Assembly: GCA_964390625.1 (NCBI GenBank)
Contig: CAYMID010000008.1
Span: 1 to 31,783 of the forward strand
Direction: 5' to 3'
DNA length: 31,783 nt
Source: 2-12-FULL-41-16 sp964390625
GTDB lineage: Bacteria; Patescibacteriota; Patescibacteriia; Magasanikbacterales; UBA922
Positions 7,934-18,194 of this stretch are shown in pieces; position 1 is the stretch's first letter; every line of letters starts with the position of its first letter. The position numbers were made by a program, and so were the translations under genes. The notes below the pieces were generated by a model, which saw only the letters and a program-made list of their open reading frames with translations, made no database searches and had not been told where the DNA came from.

Positions 7934-8926
7934 TTATTTTTTACCAACGTGCAAGGCCATTTCTACTAATCGATTGGCATAACCCCACTCGTTATCATAC
8001 CAGCCCACCACTTTGACCAAGTTGCCATCAACCACATTGGTTAAATGCAAATCGACAATCGCGGAATGTGGATTACCAATAAAATCACTGGAAACTAATT
8101 CTTCGTCAGTGGTGGTTAAAATATTTTTGAGATACGTTTTGGCCGCCTTTTTCATGGCTTCGTTGACTTGCGCAACAGTTACATTTTTCTTTAACAACAC
8201 CGTTAGGTCAGTCAACGACACGGTAATGGTGGGTACACGCACAGACAAGCCGTCAAATTTATTTTTTAATTTCGGAATTGCTTGAGTAACTGCAATGGCC
8301 GCACCAGTCGAAGTGGGTACCATATTTTGAGCAGCAGCCCGCGCCTCGCGCAAATCTTTGCTCGGACCATCTTGTAGAACTTGCGACGCGGTATACGAAT
8401 GCACAGTGGTCAACATGGCTTTTTCAATCCCAAATTCCTGTTCTAACACCAACATCATTGGCGCCGCGCAATTGGTGGTACATGAAGCATTATTAATAAT
8501 CTTTTCACCTTTGTAGTCTTTGTCATTTACACCTTTGACCAAAGTTTTAATCTCACCTTTGGCTGGTGCCGAAATTAACACTTTTTTGGCCCCGGCCTGC
8601 AAATGTTTGCCCGCACCCTCTTCGTCACGGAAAAAACCCGTGCATTCCAAAACCAAATCAACGCGCAAATTTTTCCATGGCAAAGCACTTGGATCTTTTT
8701 CCGCAAACACGGGAATTTTTTTACCAGCAACAATAATATGTTTAGCATCTGATTTGACGGCATAATCAACGTCAGGATACGCCGTGTCATGCTTTAATAA
8801 ATGCGCCAAAATAGTAGGACTGGTCAGGTCATTAATCGCCACGACCTCGACCCCCTTTTTGGACTGCAAAACTTTAAACGCGTGACGGCCAATGCGGCCG
8901 AATCCATTGATAGCAACACGTAACAT
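7934..8926 (-). CDS. gap: type I glyceraldehyde-3-phosphate dehydrogenase
   Basis: This 330-aa NAD-dependent enzyme oxidises and phosphorylates glyceraldehyde-3-phosphate. The Rossmann motif INGFGRIGR is at residues 6-14, Asp33 in AINDL is the residue linked to NAD preference, ASCTTNC carries catalytic Cys149, and TTVHSYTASQ, the phosphate-binding STGAA and the WYDNEWGYANR C-terminal motif are present. Its ATG lies only 5 nt after the stop codon of the giant surface protein, and no good promoter lies between them; a TATAGT at 8998-9003 inside the upstream gene is a weak candidate. The gene may therefore depend on readthrough from the surface-protein promoter. Confidence 0.97.
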   Translation of the reverse strand: MLRVAINGFGRIGRHAFKVLQSKKGVEVVAINDLTSPTILAHLLKHDTAYPDVDYAVKSDAKHIIVAGKKIPVFAEKDPSALPWKNLRVDLVLECTGFFRDEEGAGKHLQAGAKKVLISAPAKGEIKTLVKGVNDKDYKGEKIINNASCTTNCAAPMMLVLEQEFGIEKAMLTTVHSYTASQVLQDGPSKDLREARAAAQNMVPTSTGAAIAVTQAIPKLKNKFDGLSVRVPTITVSLTDLTVLLKKNVTVAQVNEAMKKAAKTYLKNILTTTDEELVSSDFIGNPHSAIVDLHLTNVVDGNLVKVVGWYDNEWGYANRLVEMALHVGKK

Positions 8927-8931
8927 AAGTA

Positions 8932-11900
8932 TTAATTAGATTTTTGTAAAACTTCGGAACGATTAATAATCCCGCCGCGACCCTTAGTTTTATCTGGACT
9001 ATAATCCAAAGGTTCGCTCTGGGCTTTATCATACCCGATTTTTTCGTAAGTGACTATAAACTTACTTGGCCCAACCAAGACTGCGTAGCGGCCATTATTA
9101 TCCGTCACTGCAGTACTAACCAATTTATTGTAGGCAGCATCAAACACACGCACTACCACACGACCAAGGCGATTCTTCTGGGCTTTGTCGCGCACCACGC
9201 CCCACGCATCTGGTTTTAATTTGTAACCAACAATGTAGAACAAAGCGTACACTATGGCGTGAATGCCCACAAAAATACCGATCAAGACGGATGGCGTGAT
9301 CACAAAACTCACCACACTAAAGACCAGACCAGCACTGCTAACAATACGATGCACGGCTTTTTTGGTTTTTTGACGGATAATTTGTAAAGCCGATGGGTTA
9401 CCACTATCTGGTTCAAGTGGAATGCTAAACGAAATTTCTGGATTTCCGGCTGGTGCAGTAAATGTAGCCCCTTTGTAAACATTAAGGAACGGAGCATCAT
9501 CAGCTAGACCTAAATCAACAATCCCCTTGTAACCAGCTTTATTAACCTCGAGACGATACTTTTTACTGACTTCTGGTACGGCCATAAAATAACGGCCTTG
9601 CAAATCTGTTACTTGTGATTGGATTACTCGCCCAGTATCTGCCTCTAACAAACGAACGGCGGCCAAATCAACTGGCAACTTGCTGTAAGCATTATAGACA
9701 ACGCCCCACGCTTTAGCATTGCGGCGACGAAGTGCCAAGATTGGTTGTGCAAAAACAAAGTGCATGAAATTGAGCATTGAAGCTGCACCCACACCTGACA
9801 AGGCGTTTGCCACCGCCGCAGTTACTAAACTTGGCGCGACCACAACCTGATTGGTGGTCTGAACAGTTGGTTCAGAAACAAACTCTACTGTTTTATCAAT
9901 TGCAGCCACGACTGTTTGTGCAACAGGACCACGAATATTATTGATTAACTTAGTTGGTGTCAGAGAAGTTGGAATTGTAATTTCTTCACCATTTGTACCG
10001 CCAACACTGCCAGCTACACCAGCGCCATTGCCTCCATTTGCAGAACTATTTGGACCTGAACCACTAGTACCGCTACCACCGCCACTTCCACCAGTGCCGT
10101 CGCTGCCCGCACCATCAGTGCCACCAGTTCCATCACCCCCCGCCGGATTCCCGGTTGGGTCACCATTTGGATTTCCAGTTGGGTTATCTCCATTCGGGTT
10201 ACCAACTGGTGGTTTATCGATTGGTGGCTTATCGTCTACTGGTTTATTCGGAGTACAGTTAGGACCAGTTGTGCCCGCTGGACACGCTGGTTTATCTGGT
10301 GTGCAATTTGGTCCGCTCGTACCAGGTGGACANNNNNNNNNNNNNNNNNNNNNNNNNNNNNNNNNNNNNNNNNNNNNNNNNNNNNNNNNNNNNNNNNNNN
10401 NNNNNNNNNNNNNNNNNNNNNNNNNNNNNNNNCTGGACACGCTGGTTTATCTGGTGTGCAATTTGGTCCGCTCGTACCAGGTGGACAATCTTCTGGCTTA
10501 TCGTCTACTGGTTTATTCGGAGTACAGTTAGGACCAGTTGTGCCCGCTGGACACGCTGGTTTATCTGGTGTGCAATTTGGTCCGCTCGTACCAGGTGGAC
10601 ACGCTGGTTTAGGATCACACTGTGTACCAACGCAGGCTTTATTAATAATCACACTCAAGTTAGCAACGGCTGAAAGATTACCCGCCAGATCAGATAATGA
10701 CGCTTCCAATCGATAATTCCCTGGGGTAAATAAATTACTATTTAAAGTAATGAACCAATTACCAGCCGAGTCTGTATCAGCATAAAATGTGCCAATCGAG
10801 ACACCAGCGCGTTTGAGCACTAAGGTTAATCGCGCATTTGGTTCAGTTGCTACCAAACCAGAAACTTTTACGTTTCCCGTAACCAAACCAGTCGAAGATA
10901 CACCCGTCAAATAAAAAGTTGGTGTTACAGGTGGTGTTGTATCCAAAACCGTACACGCATACGTATCATACGTAAAGCCCTTTAGACTGCTAGCAAAACG
11001 AGCATTTACACATTTCTTTCCATCTACACCAGTCAGTGTCCATGCAAACGCACTTTTAATTGTTTCAAAACTAACTCCACTAAAGTCAACACTCGGTGCA
11101 CCGTCGCTCCCCTTTAACGCAATCATGTCAGCATAGCTAGTTACTGCCTCAACAAAAATATTTCGCTGGTTAGTTAAATAAACCGTTGACCCACCAACTG
11201 TTTTGGTTAATTTTACCAAACCATCCTTAATTAGATCACAATTTGGATCTTTTGCTTGATCACATGTCGGCTTAGGCGGAACAGGATCCGGTGTTGGTAC
11301 TCCACCACCGCCACCGCCCCCACCAGTGCCTCCGGTGGAGCCTGATTGCGTTGTTACACTGGCAGACACTTGACTTGTCTCAATTCCCAGCGCGTTGCGT
11401 GCCTTAACCGCAAAAGTATACGCTGTACCTGCAGACAAATTAGTAAACGTATAATACGTGCTGGTTACCCAACCAGAATTATTAATTGTGTTAGCACTAT
11501 CAAAAACATAATATTCAGTGCTCGATGGATTACTATTAGCGCTCCACGATACTGTAGCCGCATTACTTGTACCGGCCACGGCCGAGGCACCGCTTGGTGC
11601 ATTAGCATAAGTATAGACCGCACTTGAAGTGGCGTACGTAGAATTTCCGGCTGTTCCAACTGCACGAACACGCAGGTATTGCGTAGTGTTTGGCGCCAAC
11701 CCAGTCACAGTGACGGCAATAGTACCACTGGCCACCGAATTTGCAGCGCCAAAACTAGAGCCATTGGTTGAGGTACTATATTCATAACTTGTTTCAATGG
11801 ACGAATTGTCTGTCCATGACCATCCAATTGAACTAGTGCTCACAGTGCTGGATACCACTGCAGAGGCAGGATTTGGTGCATCCATTAATGTAAAGGTGGC

Positions 11901-14552
11901 GGTAGTAGTTGAATAATTACCCGCGGCCACCCGATTGTCAAAGTAGCGAATACGCCAGTAGTACACTGTTTGTGTAGCTGACTCACGACCATCATCATTT
12001 AAAGCCAAACTAAGGGTCGGGGTTGAACCAAAATTTCCATAACGAATATCCTGACACCGTGCGCCATTACTACAACTTGTAATCGATGTACCGGTTGAAC
12101 CAGAATCCCAATGAGTAATCGTAGCGAACGAAGAGCTGGTACTAACCTGAATATGTGCTCGTGAGGCTACATCACTAACTTCTGGATCAGTAAAAATCGC
12201 GGAAAAAGCAGGTGTGGTTGTTGCCAACTGTGTTGGATTAGTTGAACCAGATTGAGCACTATCGACCCCGGTATATAAATTACTTGGTGGATATGGAGAG
12301 AGTGCGGTAGTACCAGGCGTACCAGTGGTAGCAGTAGTAGAAAAGGTAGTAATTGTACCTGGCGAAGTGGTCGCAGTGCCGCTAAAACTATAAATTTCAG
12401 AAACCAAAAGGACGCGGCCGCCACCACCCGAACCACCCGAACAAGTACCGCCACCATGGCCGCCATTACCACCGTTGGCGGTAATTGAACCCGAGCCACT
12501 AATGGTAGTTGCCGAGACGTAAATACCACCACCCGAACCACCACCCGATGCGTTAGTTGGGATACCACCACAACCAGAGCTACCATTGCCACCATTGGCT
12601 GACAAAATACCGTTTACCGTCACGTTCGTGCCCACTAATTTAATAATACCACCACCAGCACCACCAACAATGGTGTCGTAATAACCACCAGCACCACCAG
12701 AACCAGCGTCCTGTTCTGGAGTATTGGTTGTGCCATAAATTGCCCCGCCAAACGCATTAGTTTCACTTCCTTTACCACCGGCACCACCATAACCACCACC
12801 GCCGCCCAAATTAGTGTCATTATAACCACCACCTGGCCCATACCCATTGGCACGAGATGTCGAAGTGGTACCACCGCCACCAAGAACATACTTGCCGGTA
12901 GCCCCGGCATACCCAGTCGAATTCGCTGAAATGGTTCCCGAAGCAGTCAGTATAATTGTTGGCGCCGAAATGTTGATTGAGTGAACAATAGCGTGGGTGT
13001 TTGTCGGTGTAGTCAAAATCCCAGCCACAGTCAAACTAGTTAAGCTCCAGGCCGTACTCGTATTTACTTCTTCAATCACCATGGTCGAACTGGTGGCCAC
13101 CACTAAATCGGTAATCCCCGAAATTTGGTATGGCTTAGCAATCAACTTGTTTCTACCTGTTACTGTAAATGAACTTGGGGTTACTAAATTACCATCAACA
13201 TCGATGGTAGAGCTAACTGACGTAGACCCTAAACTGGAAGAAGTAATGGTAAAAGTAGTACCTGAAGTAACCGTAAAATACGCATTGTCACTAACATACA
13301 AATTTGCCACGGTCATTGTGCTCGAACTATATGTTGGCGTGTCGTGTGTACTGGTAGCATTTTGGATATACAAATCTGGATAGGTAGCGCTACTTCTTTT
13401 TTTGTATAACGTACCTCCACCACCATCTTTAGCATCGTTCAAAGTTGAACCACCATTACCACCATAATAATTAAATGTGCCAGAAAAATTATCAGTCGAA
13501 TGTCCTGTAATTGCAATGCGTCCACCACCACCACCGCCACCACCATCGTCAAACGCGTTACCATAGCCACCAGCCCCACCAACTGCGGAAATTGTGCCAC
13601 TGCCTGCAAGAGTACCCCCGCTAGTAAAATCAAACCACACTGCGCCGCCAGCGCCGCCGCCAGGATGACGATCACTGCCGACTACACCATTACCCCCATC
13701 AGCACTAACAGAACCATTAATTGTTGCGGTTCCACCACCAGTGATTACTAACTTAATCGCCCCACCACCATAGCCGCCACAGAAAAAATACACATTACCC
13801 CCACTCGAGCCATACTGAGTTGGCCCAGACATTGAATCATACACAAAATTTGAAGCTGTCAAAGCATTGTTGGCCGCACGACCGCCTAAGCCACCGTGGC
13901 CACCACCACTACCTTCGCCACTACTACCATATCCAAGAGCTGGACCAACTCCATTACTTTGTGCACTTGCCGAACAGCCTGCACGATTAAAGCCCTTTGC
14001 GTTAACATTTAGCACAGAACTAGTCTGCATGTTTATATTGGCGGCCGTAAACAAAAACCCATATGCCTGACTAGCAGAATCACCGGTATTAATTGTGTGG
14101 GTTAAAGTCGAAGTAGATTCGGCAGTCAACGTCCCGGTAATGGTTTGCATGACTGCATTGTTTTGCACCAAAACACCACCAGGACCAACAGTTAAGTTAC
14201 CGCCCGTACCAATGTTTCCGGTAAGTGTAACCGTAACCGTGGTGCTTGCTACATTACCAATGGTAAGCGAATTAAAATTCGCTGTACTATCAATCGTAAC
14301 ACTTAAGTTAGTGGTGCTACTTGCAATAGTTACATCATCAGCGCTGGTTGGCACACTGCCGCCACTCCAGTTCAAAGCATCACTCCAGTTGGTGCTCGAA
14401 CCTCCAATCCAAGTAATTGTGCTTGCTCGCGCAGCCGGCACCAGACGGTCATTCCAGCCTAATGGATTCACCCCAAACGTAAAATACCAGGTAACCACAA
14501 AAACCACGAGCGAGAACGTGGCGAACATTTTTTGAATACCTTTTTTGTTCAT
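8932..14552 (-). CDS. giant surface protein: beta-helix-like Gly-rich region, FN3-like and Ig-like domains, Cys-rich repeats, C-terminal membrane region (interrupted by a gap)
   Basis: At least 1,840 residues are visible. Order: signal peptide or N-terminal anchor (1-42); the opening WxGxxxxxW....NWxxGxxPxxxDxVxI motif seen at the start of many adhesin-like proteins; a very Gly-rich, Ser/Thr-rich region probably folding as parallel beta-helix (to about 830); two FN3-like domains (about 890-1070); a poly-Gly/Pro linker; Ig-like segments; CPxGTxGPNCTPxKP repeats; a Gly/Asn/Pro linker; then a hydrophobic segment, a carboxypeptidase-regulatory-like domain, a two-helix membrane hairpin, and a second such domain. 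The two sides of the gap are in different frames only because of the 100-N filler; the flanking repeats would join in frame if 59+114n nt are missing. ATG 14552 starts a typical signal sequence; an in-frame GTG lies 15 nt upstream. Likely a cell-surface adhesin or attachment protein; function inferred from architecture. Confidence 0.8.
10225..10601 (-). repeat. 114-bp tandem repeat coding Cys-rich CPxGTxGPNCTPxKP units
   Basis: The coded unit has 38 residues and contains two related 16-residue halves, CPPGTSGPNCTPDKPA and CPAGTTGPNCTPNKPV, followed by DDKPED. Two and a half units are visible on the two sides of the gap, and they are practically identical at DNA level. The first and second copies of the unit start 269 nt apart, 169 nt of it real sequence; 169+59 equals two units. 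The regularly spaced Cys pairs suggest extracellular disulfides in a stalk. Confidence 0.9.
10333..10432. other. scaffold gap (100 N) within the Cys-rich repeat
   Basis: The gap lies inside the near-identical 114-bp repeat, the expected place for a short-read assembly to break. The true repeat number is unknown. Confidence 0.97.
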
Positions 14553-14575
14553 ACCTGATACACCCACATAAAGCT

Positions 14576-14584
14576 ATTGTACCA
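14576..14584 (-). promoter_or_regulatory. extended -10 promoter of the giant surface protein gene
   Basis: The minus strand reads TGG-TACAAT, with the ATG (14552) 23 nt further on. No -35 is evident. It would also drive gap-pgk if the surface-protein transcript reads through. Confidence 0.65.
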
Positions 14585-14601
14585 CAATTTACTACAATTA
14601 A

Positions 14602-14638
14602 AAAATATCCCCAGTCAGGCAAAGACTGGGGATATTTT
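14602..14638 (-). terminator. strong intrinsic terminator after the peptidoglycan-binding surface protein
   Basis: A perfect 15-bp stem (AAAATATCCCCAGTC with GACTGGGGATATTTT) has a 7-nt loop and T-rich flanks. It separates the two surface-protein genes and may work in both directions. Confidence 0.9.
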
Positions 14639-14649
14639 GTGTAAATTAA

Positions 14650-17600
14650 TTACTTGTTTAGAATGGCTCTGGTGGCTGGCCCAACTCCACCAGTCTGCTG
14701 AATTCCGCTGGCTGCCTGGTATTTTTTCACCGCGGCCTTAGTAGCATTACCATAAAACCCAGTGGCAGCATCCTCCATGTAACCGAGGGCTTTGAGGCGA
14801 TGTTGGAGTTCAGTGACGGCTACACCACGTGCGCCAATATACAAATTCTGAGTAAACTTATACTCACTACCCACACTCGGGGCTACCGGTGCTACTGTTG
14901 GTGCAACCGGAGTAACTATGCCTTTGTTTAAAATGGCTCTGGTGGCTGGCCCAACTCCACCAGTCTGCTGAATCCCATTGGCTTTTTGGAAGGCTTTTAC
15001 AGCGGCGACCGTTTGAGATCCGTAAAAACCAGTCACGTCAGCCTGCAAATACCCCCTTTCCTTGAGCAATTTTTGCAACTCAGTGACTACTGCCCCCCGA
15101 GAACCGGCAAATAAATTCTGTTTGAATTGGTAAGTTACCAACACTGACCCTGATCCGGTTGATTCAACCAAGTTTGGCTTGTTCTCTGGTGCAGCATCGA
15201 CCACCAAATTGATAGAATCCTGCGCCGAGGCTATCCCACCAGCAGCAGTACGGAAACGAACATAGACTGTTTTTTGTCCCTTACTACCAGACAAACTCCA
15301 GGTTACCGAAGGTTGATATGTTTGGAATGAGGCAGTACTAAACGATGGATCAGCCGAAATTGCCATCTGTACCGCAGTCGGCACCTTAAAATCAAGTCTA
15401 ACTTTTGTTTGAATGGTTTCGTAGGCACCAGCATTGATGGTTACCGCATTATTACGCTCATTATTGTCGGTTAAATTAGTAAAGGTAAATTCTGGTTTAC
15501 CATTTGCTAAACCACGATACTCAACCTTAATATCATTGATTTGGTCTTCATCAGTATCGACCACACGGGACTCACCTTTCTTGAGCGTTACAATGATCGG
15601 ATTTGAACGAATTTCCGCCGTAACTTGAGAATCGCTTGCCTGACGCACAGTCACAGTATGGTTTGCACCACCAACCGAAACTGGCTTGGGCTGGCTAACT
15701 TCAAAGGTCTCTGTTCGTGATGTTGCCGGAACTACTGGTGCAACCACTGGAACAGCCGGTGCCGCTGCGGGGGCCGCAGCACTACCCCCAGAAGAACCGC
15801 TACTAGACGATGATTCGGAATTAGTAGATGCGGCCGTAGAAGTGGCTGAATACGCGGTTGTAGATGCGCTGTTGGCCAAATACTGTGCTCTTACTTTAAA
15901 TTGATAGCTTGTATTTGCAGTCAAACTAGTTACGGTATAGCTTGTAGCCGTGGTAGTAGCGGACAAAGCGCCTGCGGTTACATTGTAAACTTCGTATACA
16001 GTCCCAGAACCATTGCTATTGGCTGACCACGAAACAGTCATACTGGTTGTTCCGGCGGCCGAGGCCGAAACACTAGCTGGAATTGCTGGGTCAGTATATG
16101 TGGATGAAGCTGATGAAAGGGTGCTGGTGTTTCCGTAAGCATCAGTGGTCAAAACTTGAAACGAATACAGTGTGTTTGGACTTAGCCCAGTGTATGAAGT
16201 GCTGGTGACAGAAGAAGCGGTAGTTGAAGCTGAACCAGCGGTGCTGCTAACGGTATATGTATTTGCGCCACTAACGTCAGCCCAGCTAAAAGTGACGGAA
16301 CTTGTGGACACCGAAACACTCTGGCTAGCTGGCGCTGACAAAGGAACGTTATCAACGGTAAATGTGGCGGACTGTCGATACAAACCAAGCCCATATAAAT
16401 CAGCTCCGGCAATACGGATCATCGCTGTGGTTGTAGCGGTTACCCCATCTGCTTTGGTATCCCAGACAAAAGTAACTGTATTAGCACTAGCAGTGCTAAT
16501 ACCAGTAACTCGTCCAGCAGCTGTACTGACTGAACCACTACTGGCCGAAGCCGAGGCCAAAGTAGTCGAAGCCCAGGTAGTACCACCATTTAATGAGTAG
16601 TCGACATACAATGTGGTGCTGTCCCCATCAACATCACTGATACTAGATGTAACCGTAACATAGCCTGTACCCGAAGTAGCAAAAGACGGTGTAATCGCGG
16701 TTGATGTTGGCAAATAATTCCACGATGGATCGCGCAAACTAGTGGTAACAAAGCGCATTTGATAACCACTAACATACAGCATACCTAATTCTCGTGTCGT
16801 TGTGTTTAGAGCAATACTCATGCCCGCTTCTTGGCGAATCAAATCAGTTGTAACTGTTTCCGTAACTAATGACGAAGTATTGATCGATAACGCCAAAACA
16901 GAGCTGGTGGCATAAAATATACCAGCTGGCTGTGTATTATTAAATATTGTTAAGGCAGGACTCTCCAAAACATACCCAGTCATATCGGTCATACCAGCAG
17001 TCATGCCCTGAGTTGAAAAAGTACTGGTAACCCAATTTCCTGAAGAGTCCTGGATACCGTAAATTAATCTCGAAGTAGCAGTTGCCGAGGTTGGCATTCC
17101 TGACAAATCAGCGGCCGTAAACTCACGGTACAATATGGCCAACCGACCCAATACTGTTGGGGCAGCTGTTCCATTGTAAATAGTAGAGTTTGTTAAATTG
17201 CTGTTAATAATACTAATAGGCCCACTAATGGTTGAGGTTGTCCAGGTAGCACCGCGGTTAGTTGACCTTAAGCTTATAAAGTGAGTCTGTGAACTCGTAG
17301 CCGCACCATAAATAACATGAATGGTATCTGTGCCTTCAATATTTACACCTAAAACTTCTGCTTGGTATACGTTACCATCGTAGGTATAGCTGATGTTTGC
17401 GGCAGTGCTCGATGTCCACGAAGCCAAGGCAACCCCAGGGCTAGTATTGGTAGCCACATAAATATACCCTTCCTTACGGAAAGCCATGGCTGCTAAGTTA
17501 GTGGACGTGGCAAAGGCAGTATATATTCTTCCTGAAGGAGCTGTCGTACCACCAGTGGTACCATTTACCACTGCCCCACCACGCCAGGTAACACCGTCAG

Positions 17601-18069
17601 TAGAAGTGGCGGTGTAAATATCGGCATCTGTTTGACGCTTATACGCAATGGCAAAATAACCGTATGGAGCATTATAGGTAAGACTACCAATTGAAACCGA
17701 CGAGTTGTTTGTTTCGTCTACCGCAATCCCCGTGTTGATCTGAACTGGTGGCGACCAGTTTACCCCATTGGATGAAGTGGTAAAAAACAAGTTACAAGAA
17801 CCAGAAGGACCACAAGTACTGGTCGGGGTTACGCCTGTGCTGCTAGTGAAGGCTACATAGTAAACACCACCCACAGAAATCATGCGGTTGTGACTATTAT
17901 TTGGGACACTGTGTATAGTTGTGGTGGCACTATACGTAAGTGCAGCCTCGGCAGAATCAGGATTACCAACAAATTTTGGCAGCCATAGACTCAGTAGGCT
18001 GAGTAGACCGAGGAAGCTAAAAATTAAATACGCTGGCAAACGAAGACGAAGTTTTTCTGTGAAGGACAT
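14650..18069 (-). CDS. secreted beta-propeller-like / FN3 protein with two C-terminal peptidoglycan-binding domains
   Basis: The protein has 1,139 aa. A signal peptide or anchor spans about 1-42. Residues 45-440 hold repeated strands with S-x-D/N-G-x-x-W segments (TSSNGVNWSPP, TSTDGVTWRGG, STNRGATWTTS) like BNR/sialidase-type propellers. Then follow an Ig-like domain (about 455-580), two FN3-like domains (about 582-770), a Ser/Ala/Pro-rich linker, another beta-rich region, and two PG_binding_1-like domains (about 981-1045 and 1071-1139), both ending GIQQTGGVGPATRAILNK. The C-terminal domains should hold it to peptidoglycan while the propeller faces outwards. A sialidase catalytic set is not evident, so I call a binding or adhesion role. 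Codon-level Ser/Thr richness matches its neighbour. AGGG before the ATG may serve as SD. It has its own promoter and terminator. Confidence 0.8.
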   Translation of the reverse strand: MSFTEKLRLRLPAYLIFSFLGLLSLLSLWLPKFVGNPDSAEAALTYSATTTIHSVPNNSHNRMISVGGVYYVAFTSSTGVTPTSTCGPSGSCNLFFTTSSNGVNWSPPVQINTGIAVDETNNSSVSIGSLTYNAPYGYFAIAYKRQTDADIYTATSTDGVTWRGGAVVNGTTGGTTAPSGRIYTAFATSTNLAAMAFRKEGYIYVATNTSPGVALASWTSSTAANISYTYDGNVYQAEVLGVNIEGTDTIHVIYGAATSSQTHFISLRSTNRGATWTTSTISGPISIINSNLTNSTIYNGTAAPTVLGRLAILYREFTAADLSGMPTSATATSRLIYGIQDSSGNWVTSTFSTQGMTAGMTDMTGYVLESPALTIFNNTQPAGIFYATSSVLALSINTSSLVTETVTTDLIRQEAGMSIALNTTTRELGMLYVSGYQMRFVTTSLRDPSWNYLPTSTAITPSFATSGTGYVTVTSSISDVDGDSTTLYVDYSLNGGTTWASTTLASASASSGSVSTAAGRVTGISTASANTVTFVWDTKADGVTATTTAMIRIAGADLYGLGLYRQSATFTVDNVPLSAPASQSVSVSTSSVTFSWADVSGANTYTVSSTAGSASTTASSVTSTSYTGLSPNTLYSFQVLTTDAYGNTSTLSSASSTYTDPAIPASVSASAAGTTSMTVSWSANSNGSGTVYEVYNVTAGALSATTTATSYTVTSLTANTSYQFKVRAQYLANSASTTAYSATSTAASTNSESSSSSGSSGGSAAAPAAAPAVPVVAPVVPATSRTETFEVSQPKPVSVGGANHTVTVRQASDSQVTAEIRSNPIIVTLKKGESRVVDTDEDQINDIKVEYRGLANGKPEFTFTNLTDNNERNNAVTINAGAYETIQTKVRLDFKVPTAVQMAISADPSFSTASFQTYQPSVTWSLSGSKGQKTVYVRFRTAAGGIASAQDSINLVVDAAPENKPNLVESTGSGSVLVTYQFKQNLFAGSRGAVVTELQKLLKERGYLQADVTGFYGSQTVAAVKAFQKANGIQQTGGVGPATRAILNKGIVTPVAPTVAPVAPSVGSEYKFTQNLYIGARGVAVTELQHRLKALGYMEDAATGFYGNATKAAVKKYQAASGIQQTGGVGPATRAILNK

Positions 18070-18105
18070 AGCCCTAAATTATTGAGAGGCAAAAGTTATG
18101 CGTAG

Positions 18106-18114
18106 ATTATATCA
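18106..18114 (-). promoter_or_regulatory. extended -10 promoter of the peptidoglycan-binding surface protein
   Basis: The minus strand reads TGA-TATAAT, 36 nt before the ATG, right after the rpsB-tsf terminator. Confidence 0.7.
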
Positions 18115-18131
18115 CATTTTTTTACATACAA

Positions 18132-18157
18132 AAAATCCCGACCTGTGTCGGGATTTT
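18132..18157 (-). terminator. intrinsic terminator of rpsB-tsf
   Basis: An 11-bp perfect stem (AAAATCCCGAC with GTCGGGATTTT) encloses a CTGT loop and is followed on the minus strand by a T tract. Confidence 0.9.
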
Positions 18158-18194
18158 AATTTAGACTTTTTCTGTGGATAACTTTGGTGTTCAC

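Noticed and set aside
6776..7969. Long plus-strand open frame of 397 codons opposite pgk
   Set aside because: It mirrors a clear phosphoglycerate kinase on the other strand, has Ser/Thr/Pro/Asn-rich composition typical of antisense reading, and has no promoter or family match.
8932..10440. Separate 3' gene for the C-terminal half of the giant surface protein
   Set aside because: The apparent second gene exists only because 100 N change the frame. The same repeat flanks both sides and closes in frame with 59+114n nt.
10225..10601. CRISPR-like array
   Set aside because: The repeats are directly adjacent, coding, in frame and without unique spacers. No CRISPR array or cas gene is seen anywhere in the window.
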